64,000 nt of DNA from Procambarus clarkii (GCF_040958095.1 NC_091173.1:12323500-12387499), one strand, 5' to 3'. Positions 9,420 to 20,477 are shown, counted from the stretch's first letter. Notes: generated from the sequence alone by a model not told the origin. Numbers and translations: made by a program.

Positions 9420-9955
9420 GTAGCAGCTCTTAGTGGAACTAAATACCACTGATTGTTCCCGCAAGAGGTGGCTAGTTTGTTGTGCATCCTATACTCAGCC
9501 TGTGAGCGGTAGCGCAAAAAAAGGATTACAGAGGACACAAAAGATCTTAAATCAGACCTCAGCAGAGATTTTTACATAAACAATTACTGTACATCTAACC
9601 TGCACACCTTATAATTATTATAATAACGGCTAGTTACAATTTTTTTTTTTTCATTACAATATCTTTCTATTTACAATAGAGTATTCAACATTGAAGGTAA
9701 TGCATATAATAATTCGATCATGAGGAATTACAAGATCACAGAAGACCTATGGATCATCCAATAAGGTTAGCAGACTTCTAGATATACTTGTGCTAGACTT
9801 AGGCTCGACAACAAGTACCTCTGGAAGTTTGTAACATCTGCTGACGTAGACTTGACTAAATATAAATTCTGTCGGCAGAACTATTCCCATATTTTGCGTC
9901 ATTATATATCTGAATGCGGAAAAATATTGGAATTCAAAGATAACAGCATCAATGG
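9420..9955. other. No recognisable feature
   Basis: AT-rich; T11 run near 9641. No coding signal. Confidence 0.4.
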
Positions 9956-9956
9956 T

Positions 9957-10085
9957 GCTCGAAACGCTTTGCGTAATAGTGGCTTTAGGCATTGTATGTA
10001 CTAGCTATACCTAGAAGTTAACAATCCTTGTAAATATTTATTGTATGTATGTACCTTACCTAAATAAAATTGTATTGTATTGTAA
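9957..10085 (+). mobile_element. Isolated retroposon 3' tail (tail type 3)
   Basis: Starts CGAAACGCTTTGCGTAATAG, contains GTGGCTTTAGGCATTGTATG and ends AATAAAATTGTATTGTATTG. The same tail recurs at 11566-11722 and, attached to a SINE body, at 36880-37090. Confidence 0.6.
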
Positions 10086-10450
10086 TGGTGTTAAGAAATG
10101 TGCAAGTACTTCTTTCATAATAATGTACTACCAGAAATCTTAAGACAGGTATAAAAAAAAAATTGTAGGTGCAGCCTGCACATGACTGTAAAGTTGCCGT
10201 CCAGTTGGGTGGGTGTGGAGCAAGATTAGTAACCGCGTAACTGTCTCCGCAGATGTAAACTGCCTGAATACAGACTGTTGTGGGCCACTACTTGAATCAC
10301 TTGTGATATAAAAAGACTGTTGAAATATCTACATGACTTTGTGTAAAAGAAAAAGAAAAATTGTGTAACGTCACAAAATTTTTACTTGCTTAGCTAAATG
10401 AACCGCGAGTAGTTTTATTTTACCTTGTTCCCCGCTGGAAAACTATTGGG
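10086..10450. other. No recognisable feature
   Basis: Unique-looking AT-rich sequence. Confidence 0.35.
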
Positions 10451-10451
10451 C

Positions 10452-10454
10452 TCG

Positions 10455-10517
<63 letters not shown>

Positions 10518-10568
10518 CGCTCTCTCTCTCTCCCCGCTCTCTCTCTCTCCCCGCTCTCTCTCTCTCTC

Positions 10569-10601
<33 letters not shown>

Positions 10602-10650
10602 CTCTCTCTCTCTCCCCGCTCTCTCTCTCTCCCCGCTCTCTCTCTCTCTC

Positions 10651-10712
<62 letters not shown>
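10452..10712. repeat. (CT)n compound repeat with CCCCG interruptions
   Basis: Polypyrimidine array about 260 bp long. CCCCGCTCTCTCTCTCT blocks recur in two nearly identical halves, so the array itself is internally duplicated. Confidence 0.95.
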
Positions 10713-10717
<5 letters not shown>

Positions 10718-11515
10718 AAGCCCATTTTAAGCAAGCCAGTTTGAACTCTTCACATTATTTTTAGTTCCTCTAACCCTGGATCATTTTTTTTCTACTTTCA
10801 CTCCCAGTAATCTTTATTCAGTTTACCTCACTACTTTGCGTCTCTTCCAGTTTACATACCCCTAATCCCGTGTAAAAGAACAGCAGATTCCATTAAGTTT
10901 ACCTCACTTGTTTATATCTCAGTTTACATTTCCCTCTAATACATTAATCTCTGTTCTGGTACATGCAGTTTACATCGGGACACAATTTAATTTGCTCTAA
11001 ATTCGGAATTTAAACTCCAAATCCACCCATCATTAAAGTAGACGGATCAAAACACTACCCTGGACAGTAATACGTATAATAATTCTCTCCTCAGTGATGC
11101 ATCAAGACTACATGCGACTTTTCCAACCCATCCTCCAGCCTAAGCAATAAGTCAAATACTGACTTAGTTTTTACTAAGTCAGTGCAGTTTTTTTTTTACC
11201 TATTCAGCGGACAAGTAACTGACAGGATCAACCTTCCATACAGTATAATAAAACTTTTTTGCTATGTAAATGAATATTATTATATATTGTGAGTTTATGT
11301 ATAGTTAAGTCTAGGTTAGGTTGGGTAAGGTGTTTTGGTTACGGTGATTTAGAGTGTTTACACTACAGGGTGAACGATGATGTACTTGTCGTGTCGTAGC
11401 CTCGAATTAGGTGGACTCTAAAAGTTCAAATACTGATTTATGTAGAGTTTTTGTAGTTAATATTTGACTTACACGTTGAGAACCTCACAGTCCTTTGTTT
11501 TGACGATGGACTGGA
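10713..11515. other. Unique-looking region with scattered AGTTTAC motifs
   Basis: Between 10820 and 10975 the word AGTTTAC(C/A) recurs irregularly about five times, a decayed tandem repeat. No gene seen. Confidence 0.35.
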
Positions 11516-11517
11516 TT

Positions 11518-11556
11518 GTTCATGATAAGGTTTTTTTTTGTTCATGATAAGGTTTT
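11518..11556. repeat. 18-bp direct duplication
   Basis: GTTCATGATAAGGTTTTT occurs twice in a row. Confidence 0.7.
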
Positions 11557-11565
11557 TCGGTCTTT

Positions 11566-11683
11566 GCCCGAAACGCTATGCGTACTAGTGGCTTTAGGTA
11601 TTGTATGTACTACCTCTATCTTTAAATCTAACAGAATGTTTGTACTGTAACGCTGCAACTATGTATGTACTGTTCCTAAATAA

Positions 11684-11722
<39 letters not shown>
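11566..11722 (+). mobile_element. Retroposon 3' tail (type 3) with (TTA)n extension
   Basis: Carries GCCCGAAACGCTATGCGTAC and GTGGCTTTAGGTATTG as at 9957, then AAATAAA running into about 12 TTA units (11687-11722). Only the 3' end is present. Confidence 0.6.
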
Positions 11723-11724
<2 letters not shown>

Positions 11725-12120
11725 AGACGTGGAACATGACATTGAATACAGCTGTGCCACAATACAGTGAGGTTAGAGCGTCGTATTTATCATACCACAA
11801 CACTAGTGTGTTACAGTTCAAGGAGAATTAACAGCTCTGTAGCCAAACAAAAAATAAAAGGTATCCGACATTACATACTACATCGGACAATCGAAGCTGT
11901 AACTAGCCTAGGATCCATGCCTATATTTTGTCGGGATACGGATTATCGAGTTATCCGGCTGTTAACAGATTCCTTTTTATACAACTTATGTTAAGCTTTA
12001 TTACTGACTAGTAAATTCTCGCTTTCTGGTTACACATTTCTTTCTTCGGATGATGTGTCGAACTTTCAATATATTTTACGTATAACGTATTTTACGTACA
12101 CTTATAAAGCCCGCTTGGTT
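11723..12120. other. No recognisable feature
   Basis: AT-rich unique-looking sequence. Confidence 0.35.
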
Positions 12121-12123
12121 TCT

Positions 12124-12262
12124 TTACAAGGTATTTACATGGTATTTATTATTTACAAGGTATTTACAAGGTATTTACAAGGTATTTATTATTTACAAGG
12201 TATTTATTATTTACAAGGTATTTACAAGGTATTTATTATTTACAAGGTATTTGCAAGGTATA
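12124..12262. repeat. ACAAGGTATTT-based minisatellite
   Basis: TACAAGGTATT units of 11 bp alternate with TATTATT-extended 18-bp units, about ten copies. Confidence 0.9.
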
Positions 12263-12486
12263 ATGGTATTTCACACGTTTGAAAAATAAAATCTATTGCC
12301 TGACCGAATACTTTGTACTAAAAATAAAATAATACTACACATACAAAACTGAATGACAATTAAGTACATCAATAGTAAATAACACAAAAGAAAAGATTGA
12401 TATATTTTGCAATAATTAGCAGTTAATAAATCAAAGTTAAGAGTTGTTTTACTGCGTTTGTATCCCCCGGAGACAGGGCCGTGACT

Positions 12487-12548
12487 ATCCCCCCCCCCCC
12501 GCCTGCTGGATAGGTACCCCCCCCCCGCCGCCTGCTGGATAGGTAAGC
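12487..12548. repeat. Duplicated CCCCCGCCTGCTGGATAG block
   Basis: Two poly-C stretches each followed by GCCTGCTGGATAGGTA. Confidence 0.7.
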
Positions 12549-12629
12549 AGGGCATGAGATGACAGAACAGGTATCCCCCACATCTCCATCCCCATGTAGA
12601 GCAGGTATCTACAGTACAGTATCCCCTAT

Positions 12630-12811
12630 GTACTGGACTGTAGGTGACCAGTTCACCCCCACGTACTGGACTGTAGGTGACTAGTTCACCCCCACGTACT
12701 GGACTGTAGGTGACTAGTTCACCCCCACGTACTGGACTGTAGGTGACCAGTTCAGCCCCACGTACTGGACTGTAGGTGACCAGTTCAGGCCCACGTACTG
12801 GACTGTAGGTG
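12630..12811. repeat. 33-bp minisatellite, 5.5 copies
   Basis: Unit begins GTACTGGACTGTAGGTGA and continues CCAGTTCACCCCCAC; copies start at 12630, 12663, 12696, 12729, 12762 and 12795. Confidence 0.95.
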
Positions 12812-13529
12812 TACCACGCACAAATTGTTTAGCTTGTAGAACACTTGGGGGGGGGGTCCAGTCTCTTCAACCAATTATGTGCTGCACCCTTTCAGCCACC
12901 GCCCACAAGATGAGGAAGGGGGTTCTTATAATAAAGCTAATTGAAAATTAAGAAAAAACTTTGCCAGTAGTGGAGGCCGGGGCGCGCGAGAGAGGGAAAA
13001 GTTGAGCACCAGGAGGCGAGGCAACTGCCACTCGACGCCCTCAATTAGGATCGTGTTTACAATTGTGATGGACCAGGTGTAGGATCAGCGCTCTCTCTCT
13101 CACCTTCCCCTCTCCCTACACCTGTGCTCGTCGCACTCTTGTCAGGGCATACAACACGCTTTTCTCGGGGGGTTGAAAAGAAGAGGGAGATGCATATGAA
13201 GGGAAATAATGTCTTTTTTTTTAAATAATATCAAATTGACGTAAGAAGGTTATGAATAAACCAAGATGAACGATAGTTTGAGACACGAGACGAACGATCG
13301 TGCAAATCTTACGCGAAGTTTAGGTTCGAGGCCCCTTGTTATATTTATCCAGTTCTGCAGTTATTCCAAGCTCCTTTCACAATACTTCGCCCGACACTGT
13401 CAGACAGGGGGTATAACACTTCATATATCATAGAGGCGCCAAAGCCTAGGCGTAGACGACAACTAAGCAATTCTCCACTCACTGACGGGAAAACCAAAGA
13501 CAAAGTTTAGTTAAATTGTTTTAAGTTAG

Positions 13530-14240
13530 TGTAGTTGTGAACGAAGGTGCGGGGGAAATATTAGAGGGTGGCGTGTGGCAGGTCAGAGGGGAGCGCGGGC
13601 GGCGGCGAAGGCTGGACTCCAGTAAGCCTCCAGCAGTCTACCTGGTTGGAACACACTCCTCGCCTCCCCGTGTCGCAGCAGCACACACACACACACACAC
13701 ACACCTGCTGGCTCCCCTCGCCACACACAAGTCCTGCCTCGCCACCAATTCGCTCGCGTCGCCTCGTTCACTCTCACACCAAAACACCCCCCAGTCCTTC
13801 CCGTTGCCTAAATCTTTGCTCCTTGTTCGCATTCCTCTATCCCTTGTGTCCTTATCCCAGCTCTCTCGCACCTTGCATATCGTGCCAGCCGGCTTGGACC
13901 CTGCACTAGTCAGGCCGCAGCACAGCCGGCCGGACCATGTCTCAGGTCACACTCGTGCACGTCAGCAATTGCTCCTGCAGCTGCAGCCCTCAGCAGGGGT
14001 GACAGACGCCTTGCCACCGCCGCCTTGAGTGAATGCCACCTTTGGGGCCGCTACACTATTCAGTATACAGTGTTCCTGTCGTCGCCGAACATTTCGTGAG
14101 TTTACAGTTGTTCGCAGCCTCTGCCTCAGTATACTCCAAGCCTGGGTGTACGGTGATCTGATCTTAGTGCGGTGGTGCGGCGAGTATCAATCCGGAACAC
14201 TGGGTTTACGAACGAGGATTTCCCGGGCTGAGTCCTGGTA
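13530..14240 (+). promoter_or_regulatory. GC/CpG-rich block, possible promoter and 5' exon of the downstream gene
   Basis: GC- and CpG-rich compared with its flanks, and it ends about 400 bp upstream of the best coding exon of the window on the same strand. GTGAGT occurs at 14094-14099 as a possible donor of a non-coding first exon. Open frames here are repeat- and composition-driven (CA run at 13681-13704). Promoter role is inference only. Confidence 0.3.
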
Positions 14241-14655
14241 TAGACATTTGCTGTAAAACGGACTATAATATTTTATTATATGTTTCGTTTGTCATAACAC
14301 GTGAACCAATACTTCTGCAATTAACAAGAGTTATATAGACTGCATCCTGGTTGTTAAAATACATTTAATACAAGTTTAATGAGTTAATAATTGATAAAAG
14401 AGCTTGTTGAGGCGGTACATGCAGGAGGAAGCGGAGACTGTTGGAGTTGTGTTGTAGTGCTGTGGTGAAGGAAACCGGGCGCCGCGGGTGTGGTCAGCCA
14501 GGCTGTCCTCACCTGGCCGCTCTTGGTCCTTCAGCACCTGACGAGTGCGGCCCGGCGTGGCCAACACTAGGAGAGAGGTGGGCGGTGGCAGGGGCGGCAG
14601 CCATGGTGGGTGCACCAGCCCTGTGGCGCGGGTGTGGGCGTGGGCGTGGGGAAGG

Positions 14656-15344
14656 ATGAAACGCCGCGACTTCCAAGAAGTGACCCTTTCTCTCTCAGCT
14701 CCCGGCACCCTGGTGGTGGACGACTCTCGGGAACCCAGTCACAGCTCGGCCCCGCCATCCTTCAGCATCAGAAGGCAGACTTCACTAGACAACGACCAGC
14801 TACAAAGACGACCCGCAGTACAGCGGCAGCACAGGCTCGTCGGCAGCACACAAAGTTTGCACACCTCTACCAGATCATCGCGGTCGTCGACTTCGACACT
14901 GCGGGAGTCAGACACTGACACAGCTGACTACGAGTCGACACCCGTCACCAACCTCTCGGCATCAACTCGACCGAAAGACCGTGCAGATATATCCTCCGTC
15001 GCAAGAAACAAGGGCTCGCCAGTAGTCGCCACCAGGCCTTCAGAGGCCAGAAAATCCAAGTCAACAGGTGCCAAAGTCGGTAATTTTGTAAACAAAAGCA
15101 AGGTATCTGTTTTAGGACGAATAGTCTCGTCAGTGTCCAGAGAGAACAGTTCCAAATTCCACCAGAGTGCCAGTCCCTCGCCCACATCCGCTACCGTCCA
15201 CCAACCCGTCCAGGGCGAAGCCCAACTACAAATGGAGGTAGAGAGCCTGGAAAAACGGGTCGACGACTGGATCGTGGGTCTGAAGGCCGCCCTCCAGCTG
15301 GACGCCCAAGACCAACAAGAAGACGCCCTCGAGGCCTACAACAG
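14656..15344 (+). CDS. Coding exon of an unidentified host gene, 5' part
   Basis: Starts at ATG 14656 (A at +4; G at -3) and runs open to a consensus donor, CAG|GTGAGT, at 15344/15345, giving 229 codons plus 2 nt (phase 2). The protein is hydrophilic and Ser/Thr/Arg-rich, probably disordered, for the first 185 residues (for example SSRSSTSTLRESDTDTADYE). It ends in a charged amphipathic helix (LEKRVDDWIVGLKAALQLDA, then DQQEDALEAYNR) that resembles the start of a helical-repeat or coiled-coil domain. I do not recognise the family. An AG acceptor after CCCTTTCTCTCTC at 14697-14698 is an alternative exon start in the same frame. A short upstream frame from ATG 14603 ends in a TGA that overlaps the start codon (ATGA at 14656-14659). 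The next exon is not found in the window. Confidence 0.6.
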
Positions 15345-15350
15345 GTGAGT
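15345..15350 (+). promoter_or_regulatory. Splice donor (GTGAGT)
   Basis: CAG|GTGAGT is a perfect metazoan U1-type donor directly after the coding exon. Confidence 0.6.
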
Positions 15351-15551
15351 AAACGCGGACTTCCTTGCTGTAATTACCATGTGGGCGTGTGTGCGTGTCT
15401 GCCTCTGTCATCGTGCTTCGTGACCTTTGATGGGAGTAGTGATGATAACTTTGGTTTATCCCAGAGCTCGCGGTTTACAGCCCAATGGTTCCCCAGTGAA
15501 ATAAATACGGGCCAAGGTTGGCATCCTCGAGGGTGTGGGGAAAATATAAAG

Positions 15552-15613
15552 TGAGCCATCACATAATATGTGATGGTTCACATATTATGTGATGGTTCAC
15601 ATATTATGTGATA
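15552..15613. repeat. 19-bp palindromic tandem repeat
   Basis: CACATAATATGTG/CACATATTATGTG palindromes recur three times, separated by ATGGTT. Confidence 0.8.
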
Positions 15614-15749
15614 TGTAATACCAATATTAATTTCACAAAGCCTGTCACACACAGTCAAAACTGGAACAAATGTATCAGTCATGTCAGCCCGATATTTGAT
15701 CTCACAACACTGTCAACCTACTGAACCTATTACGACCAGTGTTTGATAA

Positions 15750-15808
15750 GGTGGGGTGGGTGGGGTCCCTCCCCACAACCCCGGGTGGGGTCCCTCCCCA
15801 CAACCCCA
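15750..15808. repeat. 25-bp direct duplication
   Basis: GGGTGGGGTCCCTCCCCACA plus ACCCC is present twice in a row; each copy also holds the inverted pair GGGG..CCCC. Confidence 0.65.
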
Positions 15809-15937
15809 CCTTATGAGGTTACCTCACCAACCCTGGTGAGGTTGATATTGTGGGATAGTCAAAATTACTGGCCCCAGGAGACTGGCGGGGCCGTCAACTA
15901 TGTATATATTGTGTTACTAATGTGTAAGTTAGGTGAA

Positions 15938-18640
15938 AGGCTGGTGGGGGGCTGCTGGCCCTGGGAGGATGGTCGGGGGGCTGCTGGCCCTGGGAGGCTG
16001 GAGGGGGCTGCTGGCCCTGGGAGGCTGCTGGCCCTGGGAGACTAGTGGGGGGCTGATGGCCCTGGGAGGCTGCTGGCCCTGGGAGACTAGTGGGGGGGGC
16101 TGATGGCCCTCGGAGGCTGGAGGGGGCTGCTGGCCCTGGGAGGCTACTGGCCCTGGGAGACTAGTGGGGGGCTGATGGCCCTGGGAGGCTGGAGGGGGCT
16201 GCTGGCCCTGGGAGACTAGTGGGGGGCTGATGGCCCTGGGAGGCTGGTGGGGGCTGCTGGCCCTGGGAGGCTGGTGGGGGCTGCTGGCCCTGGGAGGATG
16301 GTCGGGGGGCTGCTGGCCCTGGGAGGCTGGAGGGGGCTGCTGGCCCTGGGAGGCTGGAGGGGGCTGCTGGCCCTGGGAGGCTGCTGGCCCTGGGAGACTA
16401 GTGGGGGGCTGATGGCCCTGGGAGGCTGCTGGCCCTGGGAGACTAGTGGGGGGCTGATGGCCCTGGGAGGCTGCTGGCCCTGGGATACTAGTGGGGGGCT
16501 GATGGCCCTGGGAGGCTGGTGGGGGTTGCTGGCCCTGGGAGGCTGCTGGCCCTGGGAGACTAGTGGGGGGCTGATAGCCCTGGGAGGCTGGAGGGGGCTG
16601 CTGGCCCTGGAAGACTAGTGGGGGGCTGATGGCCATGGGAGGCTGGTGGGGGCTGCTGGCCCTGGGAGGCTGGTGGGGGCTGCTGGCCCTGGGAGGCTGG
16701 TGGGGGGCTCATGGCCCTGGGAGGCTGGTGGGGGCTGCTGGCCCTGGGAGGCTGGTGGGGGGCTCATGGCCCTGGGAGGCTGGTGGGGGCTGATGGCCCT
16801 GGGAGGCTGGTGGGGGGCTCATGGCCCTGGGAGGCTGGTGGGGGCTGCTGGCCCTGGGAGGCTGGAGGGGGCTGATGGCCCTGGGAGGCTGGTGGGGGGC
16901 TGCTGGCCCTGGGAGGCTGGTGGGGGCTGCTGGCCCTAGGAGGCTGGAGGGGGCTGATGGCCCTGGGAGGCTGGTGGGGGGCTGCTGGCCCTGGGAGGCT
17001 GGAGGGGGCTGCTGGCCCTGGGAGGCTGGAGGGGGCTGATGGCCCTGGGAGGCTGGTGGTGGCTGCTGGCCCTGGGAGGCTGGAGGGGGCTGCTGGCCCT
17101 GGGAGGCTGGAGGGGGCTGATGGCCCTGGGAGGCTGGTGGTGGCTGCTGGCCCTGGGAGGCTGGAGGGGGCTGCTGGCCCTGGGAGGCTGGTGGGGGGCT
17201 GCTGGCCCTGGGAGGCTGGTGGGGGGCTGCTGGCCCTGGCAGGCTGGTGGGGGGCTGCTGGCCCTGGGAGGCTGGAGGGGGCTGATGGCCCTGGGGGGCT
17301 GCTGGCCCTGGGAGGCTGGAGGGGGCTGCTGGCCCTGGGAGGCTGGAGGGGGCTGATGGCCCTGGGAGGCTGGTGGTGGCTGCTGGCCCTGGGAGGCTGG
17401 AGGGGGCTGATGGCCCTGGGAGGCTGGTGGTGGCTGCTGGCCCTGGGAGGCTGGTGGGGGGCTGCTGGCCCTGGGAGGCTGGTGGGGGGCTGCTGGCCCT
17501 GGGAGGCTGGTGGGGGGCTGCTGGCCCTGGGAGGCTGGAGGGGGCTGATGGCCCTGGGAGGCTGGTGGGGGGCTGCTGGCCCTGGGAGGCTGGAGGGGGC
17601 TGCTGGCCCTGGGAGGCTGGTGGGGGGCTGCTGGCCCTGGGAGGCTGGTGGGAGGCTGGTGGGGGGGCTGCTGGCCCTGGGAGGCTGGAGGGGGCTGATG
17701 GCCCTGGGAGGCTGGTGGGGGCTGATGGCCCTGGGAGGCTGGTGGTGGCTGCTGGCCCTGGGAGGCTGGAGGGGGCTGCTGGCCCTGGGAGGCTGGTGGG
17801 GGCTGCTGGCCCTGGGAGGCTGGAGGGGGCTGCTGGCCCTGGGAGGCTGGTGGGGGCTGCTGGCCCTGGGAGGCTGGTGGGGGCTGCTGGCCCTGGGAGG
17901 CTGGAGGGGGCTGCTGGCCCTGGGAGGCTGGTGGGGGCTGCTGGCCCTGGGAGGCTGGTGGGGGCTGCTGGCCCTGGGAGGCTGGTGGGGGCTGCTGGCC
18001 CTGGGAGGCTGGTGGGGGCTGCTGGCCCTGGGAGGCTGGAGGGGGCTGCTGGCCCTGGGAGGCTGGAGGGGGCTGATGGCCCTGGGAGGCTGGTGGGGGC
18101 TGCTGGCCCTGGGAGGCTGGAGGGGGCTGCTGGCCCTGGGAGGCTGGAGGGGGCTGATGGCCCTGGGAGGCTGGTGGGGGCTGCTGGCCCTGGGAGGCTG
18201 GTGGGGGCTGCTGGCCCTGGGAGGCTGGTGGGGGCTGCTGGCCCTGGGAGGCTGGTGGGGGCTGCTGGCCCTGGGAGGCTGGTGGGGGCTGCTGGCCCTG
18301 GGAGGCTGGTGGGGGCTGCTGGCCCTGGGAGGCTGGTGGGGGGCTGCTGGCCCTGGGAGGCTGGTGGGGGGCTGCTGGCCCTGGGAGGCTGGTGGGGGGC
18401 TGCTGGCCCTGGGAGGCTGGTGGGGGGCTGCTGGCCCTGGGAGGCTGGTGGGGGGCTGCTGGCCCTGGGAGGCTGGTGGGGGGCTGCTGGCCCTGGGAGG
18501 CTGGTGGGGGGCTGCTGGCCCTGGGAGGCTGGTGGGGGCTGCTGGCCCTGGGAGGCTGGTGGTGGCTGCTGGCCCTGGGAGGCTGGTGGTGGTGGCTAGC
18601 CCTGGGAGGCTGGTGGTGGGGGCTAGCCAGCCCTAAGAGT
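15938..18640. repeat. 27/28-bp GC-rich minisatellite, about 98 copies
   Basis: Core unit CTGGTGGGGGCTGCTGGCCC followed by TGGGAGG. The left part (to about 16640) is built from variants with AGACTAGTGGGG and CTGATGG. The right part (17750-18530) is nearly uniform, indicating recent spread of one unit type. Because most units are 27 bp, long frames stay open on both strands (559 codons on plus, 235 on minus); these are not genes. Many units contain GCTGGTGG, the octamer known as Chi in Escherichia coli. The array lies in the presumed first intron of the gene at 14656. Confidence 0.97.
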
Positions 18641-18957
18641 TCCTCTTCCCCCGAAGATCAAGCATGAACTAGGTTGAGCATTAGCTCCAAAGCCCCACCT
18701 TACAAGCTATTGGTTATTTTATGCAACCATTATGTTCTCTTTTATGTTAATGTTCACATTCACAACTGTAAGTGTTCATTGTGTTAGCTTCAGCCACCAG
18801 TTCAATCCATTTGATGTATTTACAACTCTTTGTTTTTTCTTCTGAATTTTGTGAGCCGCTTGTGTGTAGTTCCATTCATTTCCTCACTTTTGTTCTTTTA
18901 CAATGAAATTCAACTGTGCTAAATGTTACAAAAGTATCTTTGTAATTAGTGCGCGCG
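18641..18957. other. No recognisable feature
   Basis: AT-rich unique-looking sequence. Confidence 0.35.
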
Positions 18958-19030
18958 TATGTACTCACCTAGTTGAGCATGTGCGGGGGTTGAGCTTCGG
19001 CTCTTTGGTCCCGCCTCACATCACTGTCTT
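18958..19030 (-). mobile_element. CR1/L2-like LINE 3' tail fragment
   Basis: GTACTCACCTAGTTG, then GCGGGGGTTGAGC and CTTTGGTCCCGCCTC: the 3' end of the LINE family seen complete at 33795, here without coding sequence. Confidence 0.6.
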
Positions 19031-19066
19031 ATTGAAAGACACACACTTCCTGTGCGTGCATGTGTG

Positions 19067-19346
19067 TATTCACCTAGTTGTGCTTGCGGGGGGTTGAGTT
19101 CTGCTCTTTCGGCCCGCCTCTCAACTGTCAATCAATCAACTGTTACTAACTACTAACTAATTTTTTGTTCACACACATACACCCAGGAAGCAGCCCGTAA
19201 CAGCTATCTAACTCCCAGGTACCTATTTACTGCTAAGTAACAGGAGCATCAGTGTGAAAGAAACTCTGCCCATTGTTCCTCGCCGGCGCCGGGAATCGAA
19301 CCCGGGCCACAGGATTACGAGTCCCGCGCGCTGTCGACTCAGCAAC
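19067..19346 (-). mobile_element. SINE, shared body with CR1/L2-like LINE tail (tail type 2)
   Basis: Read on minus: tRNA-like head with B box GGGTTCGATTCCCGG, body with GGGCAGAGTTTCTTTCAC and AGGTACCTGGGAGTTAG, GGCTGCTTCCTGGGTG, then a spacer and the LINE tail (TTGACAGTTGAGAGGCGGGC, CAACCCCCCGCAAGCACAAC). The tail is the same as that of the LINEs at 20478 and 48910. The head is interrupted at its 5' end by the double-hairpin element at 19352. Confidence 0.75.
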
Positions 19347-19351
19347 CAGCG

Positions 19352-19421
19352 TTGTTGTTGTTAAAGATTTAGCTACTCAGGACGAAGTGTCCATGTAGCA
19401 CGGGCTATGGTGAGCCCGTAA
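19352..19421 (-). mobile_element. 70-bp double-hairpin micro-retroposon (form 1) with target-site duplication
   Basis: Read on minus: TTACGGGCTCACCATAGCCC starts hairpin 1 (ACGGGCT/AGCCCGT). Hairpin 2 pairs GCTAC with GTAGC and GGAC with GTCC. Then comes TAAATCTT and an AACAACAACAA tail. It is flanked on both sides by GCAACCAGCG (19342-19351, 19422-19431), so the whole mobile unit is 70 bp. The sequence does not encode a protein. Confidence 0.75.
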
Positions 19422-19431
19422 GCAACCAGCG

Positions 19432-19842
19432 CTTTGGGGACTCGTAATGTATGTGTGTGTGTGGGGGACGGGGACGGGGGGGGGGGAGGGTTCACGATGA
19501 TGGTAATTAGTCCTTTAACATTCATCTTGAACATTTCGTTACTTCTCCTCTTTCTCTTTTATTTTCAAGTCTGGACAGGTGTAGTTCCCTTCCCCCTTTC
19601 CTCATAGTTGAGATGTTTGAAGTTCCTGGCACCAGCTGGGAGCAAATCTCTACACTTGGGCTAGTTTTTGTCTTGCCTTTTTTATTTTTTTTAGGCAGGA
19701 ATTGCACAGTGGGGCTACACATGCTAGTGCTCGCGTGACCTAGGTAATGCACAGCATCGTAAGGGCTTCTTTGTTCATAACTAGCGGGACTGCAGCTGAT
19801 GCCGTGACTCCAGCAGAAACTTGTCCAGGCCGCTCTTTGGAG

Positions 19843-19845
<3 letters not shown>
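19432..19845. other. No recognisable gene; G-rich stretch
   Basis: GT and G runs at 19451-19490; otherwise unique-looking. Confidence 0.35.

Positions 19846-19904
<59 letters not shown>
19846..19904. repeat. (CA)n microsatellite
   Basis: About 29 CA units at the truncated 5' edge of the following LINE. Confidence 0.95.
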
Positions 19905-19905
<1 letters not shown>

Positions 19906-19906
<1 letters not shown>

Positions 19907-20455
19907 GCGCTTTACACTGCCTACGTAAGGCCAGTCTTAGAGTATGCCGCCTCATCATGGAGTCCCCATCTGAAGAAGCATATAATGAAACTGGAAAAGG
20001 TTCAGAGGTTTGCAACGAGACTCGTCCCAGAGCTACGAGGGATGGGGTATGAAGAGCGCCTGAGGGAACTGTGCCTTACGACACTAGAAAGAAGAAGGGA
20101 GAGGGGGGACATGATAGGAACGTATAAGATACTCAGAGGAATTGACAGAGTGGACATAGACGAAATGTTCACACGGAATAGTAACAGAACGAGAGGACAT
20201 GGATGGAAGCTTGAAACTCAGATGAGTCACAGAGATGTAAGGAAGTTTTCTTTTAGCGTGAGAGTAGTGGGGAAATGGAATGCACTTCAGGAACAGGTTG
20301 TGGAAGCAAATACTATTCATAATTTTAAAACCAGGTATGATAGGGAAATGGGACAGGAGTCATTGCTGTAAACAACCGATGCTCGAAAGGCGGGATCCAA
20401 GAGTCAATGCTCGATCCTGCAAGCACATATAGGTGAGTACATATAGGTGAGTACA
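19906..20455 (+). mobile_element. CR1/L2-like LINE, 3' fragment with open RT C-terminus
   Basis: One frame stays open from about 19910 to the stop at 20371 and encodes the C-terminal part of LINE ORF2: YVRPVLEYAASSWSPHL, LVPELRGMGYEERLRELCL, RRRERGDMIGTYKILRGIDR, SFSVRVVGKWNAL. The 3' UTR with the family tail (AGGTGAGTAC at about 20430-20453) follows. It is 5'-truncated at a CA microsatellite, as usual for incomplete reverse transcription. Confidence 0.8.
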
Positions 20456-20477
20456 CACACACACACATATGCACACA

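Noticed and set aside
13537..14028. 163-codon frame in the GC-rich block
   Set aside because: Low-complexity Pro/Ser/His translation with a CA repeat; overlapping frames on both strands are equally open.
15938..18640. Functional Chi recombination sites
   Set aside because: The octamer GCTGGTGG is present, but Chi acts on bacterial RecBCD; any role here would be different.
15929..18667. Long open frames (up to 559 codons plus; 235 codons minus) through the 27-bp minisatellite
   Set aside because: Repeat length is a multiple of three and the unit lacks stops; frames are open on both strands with no start context, so they are composition artefacts.
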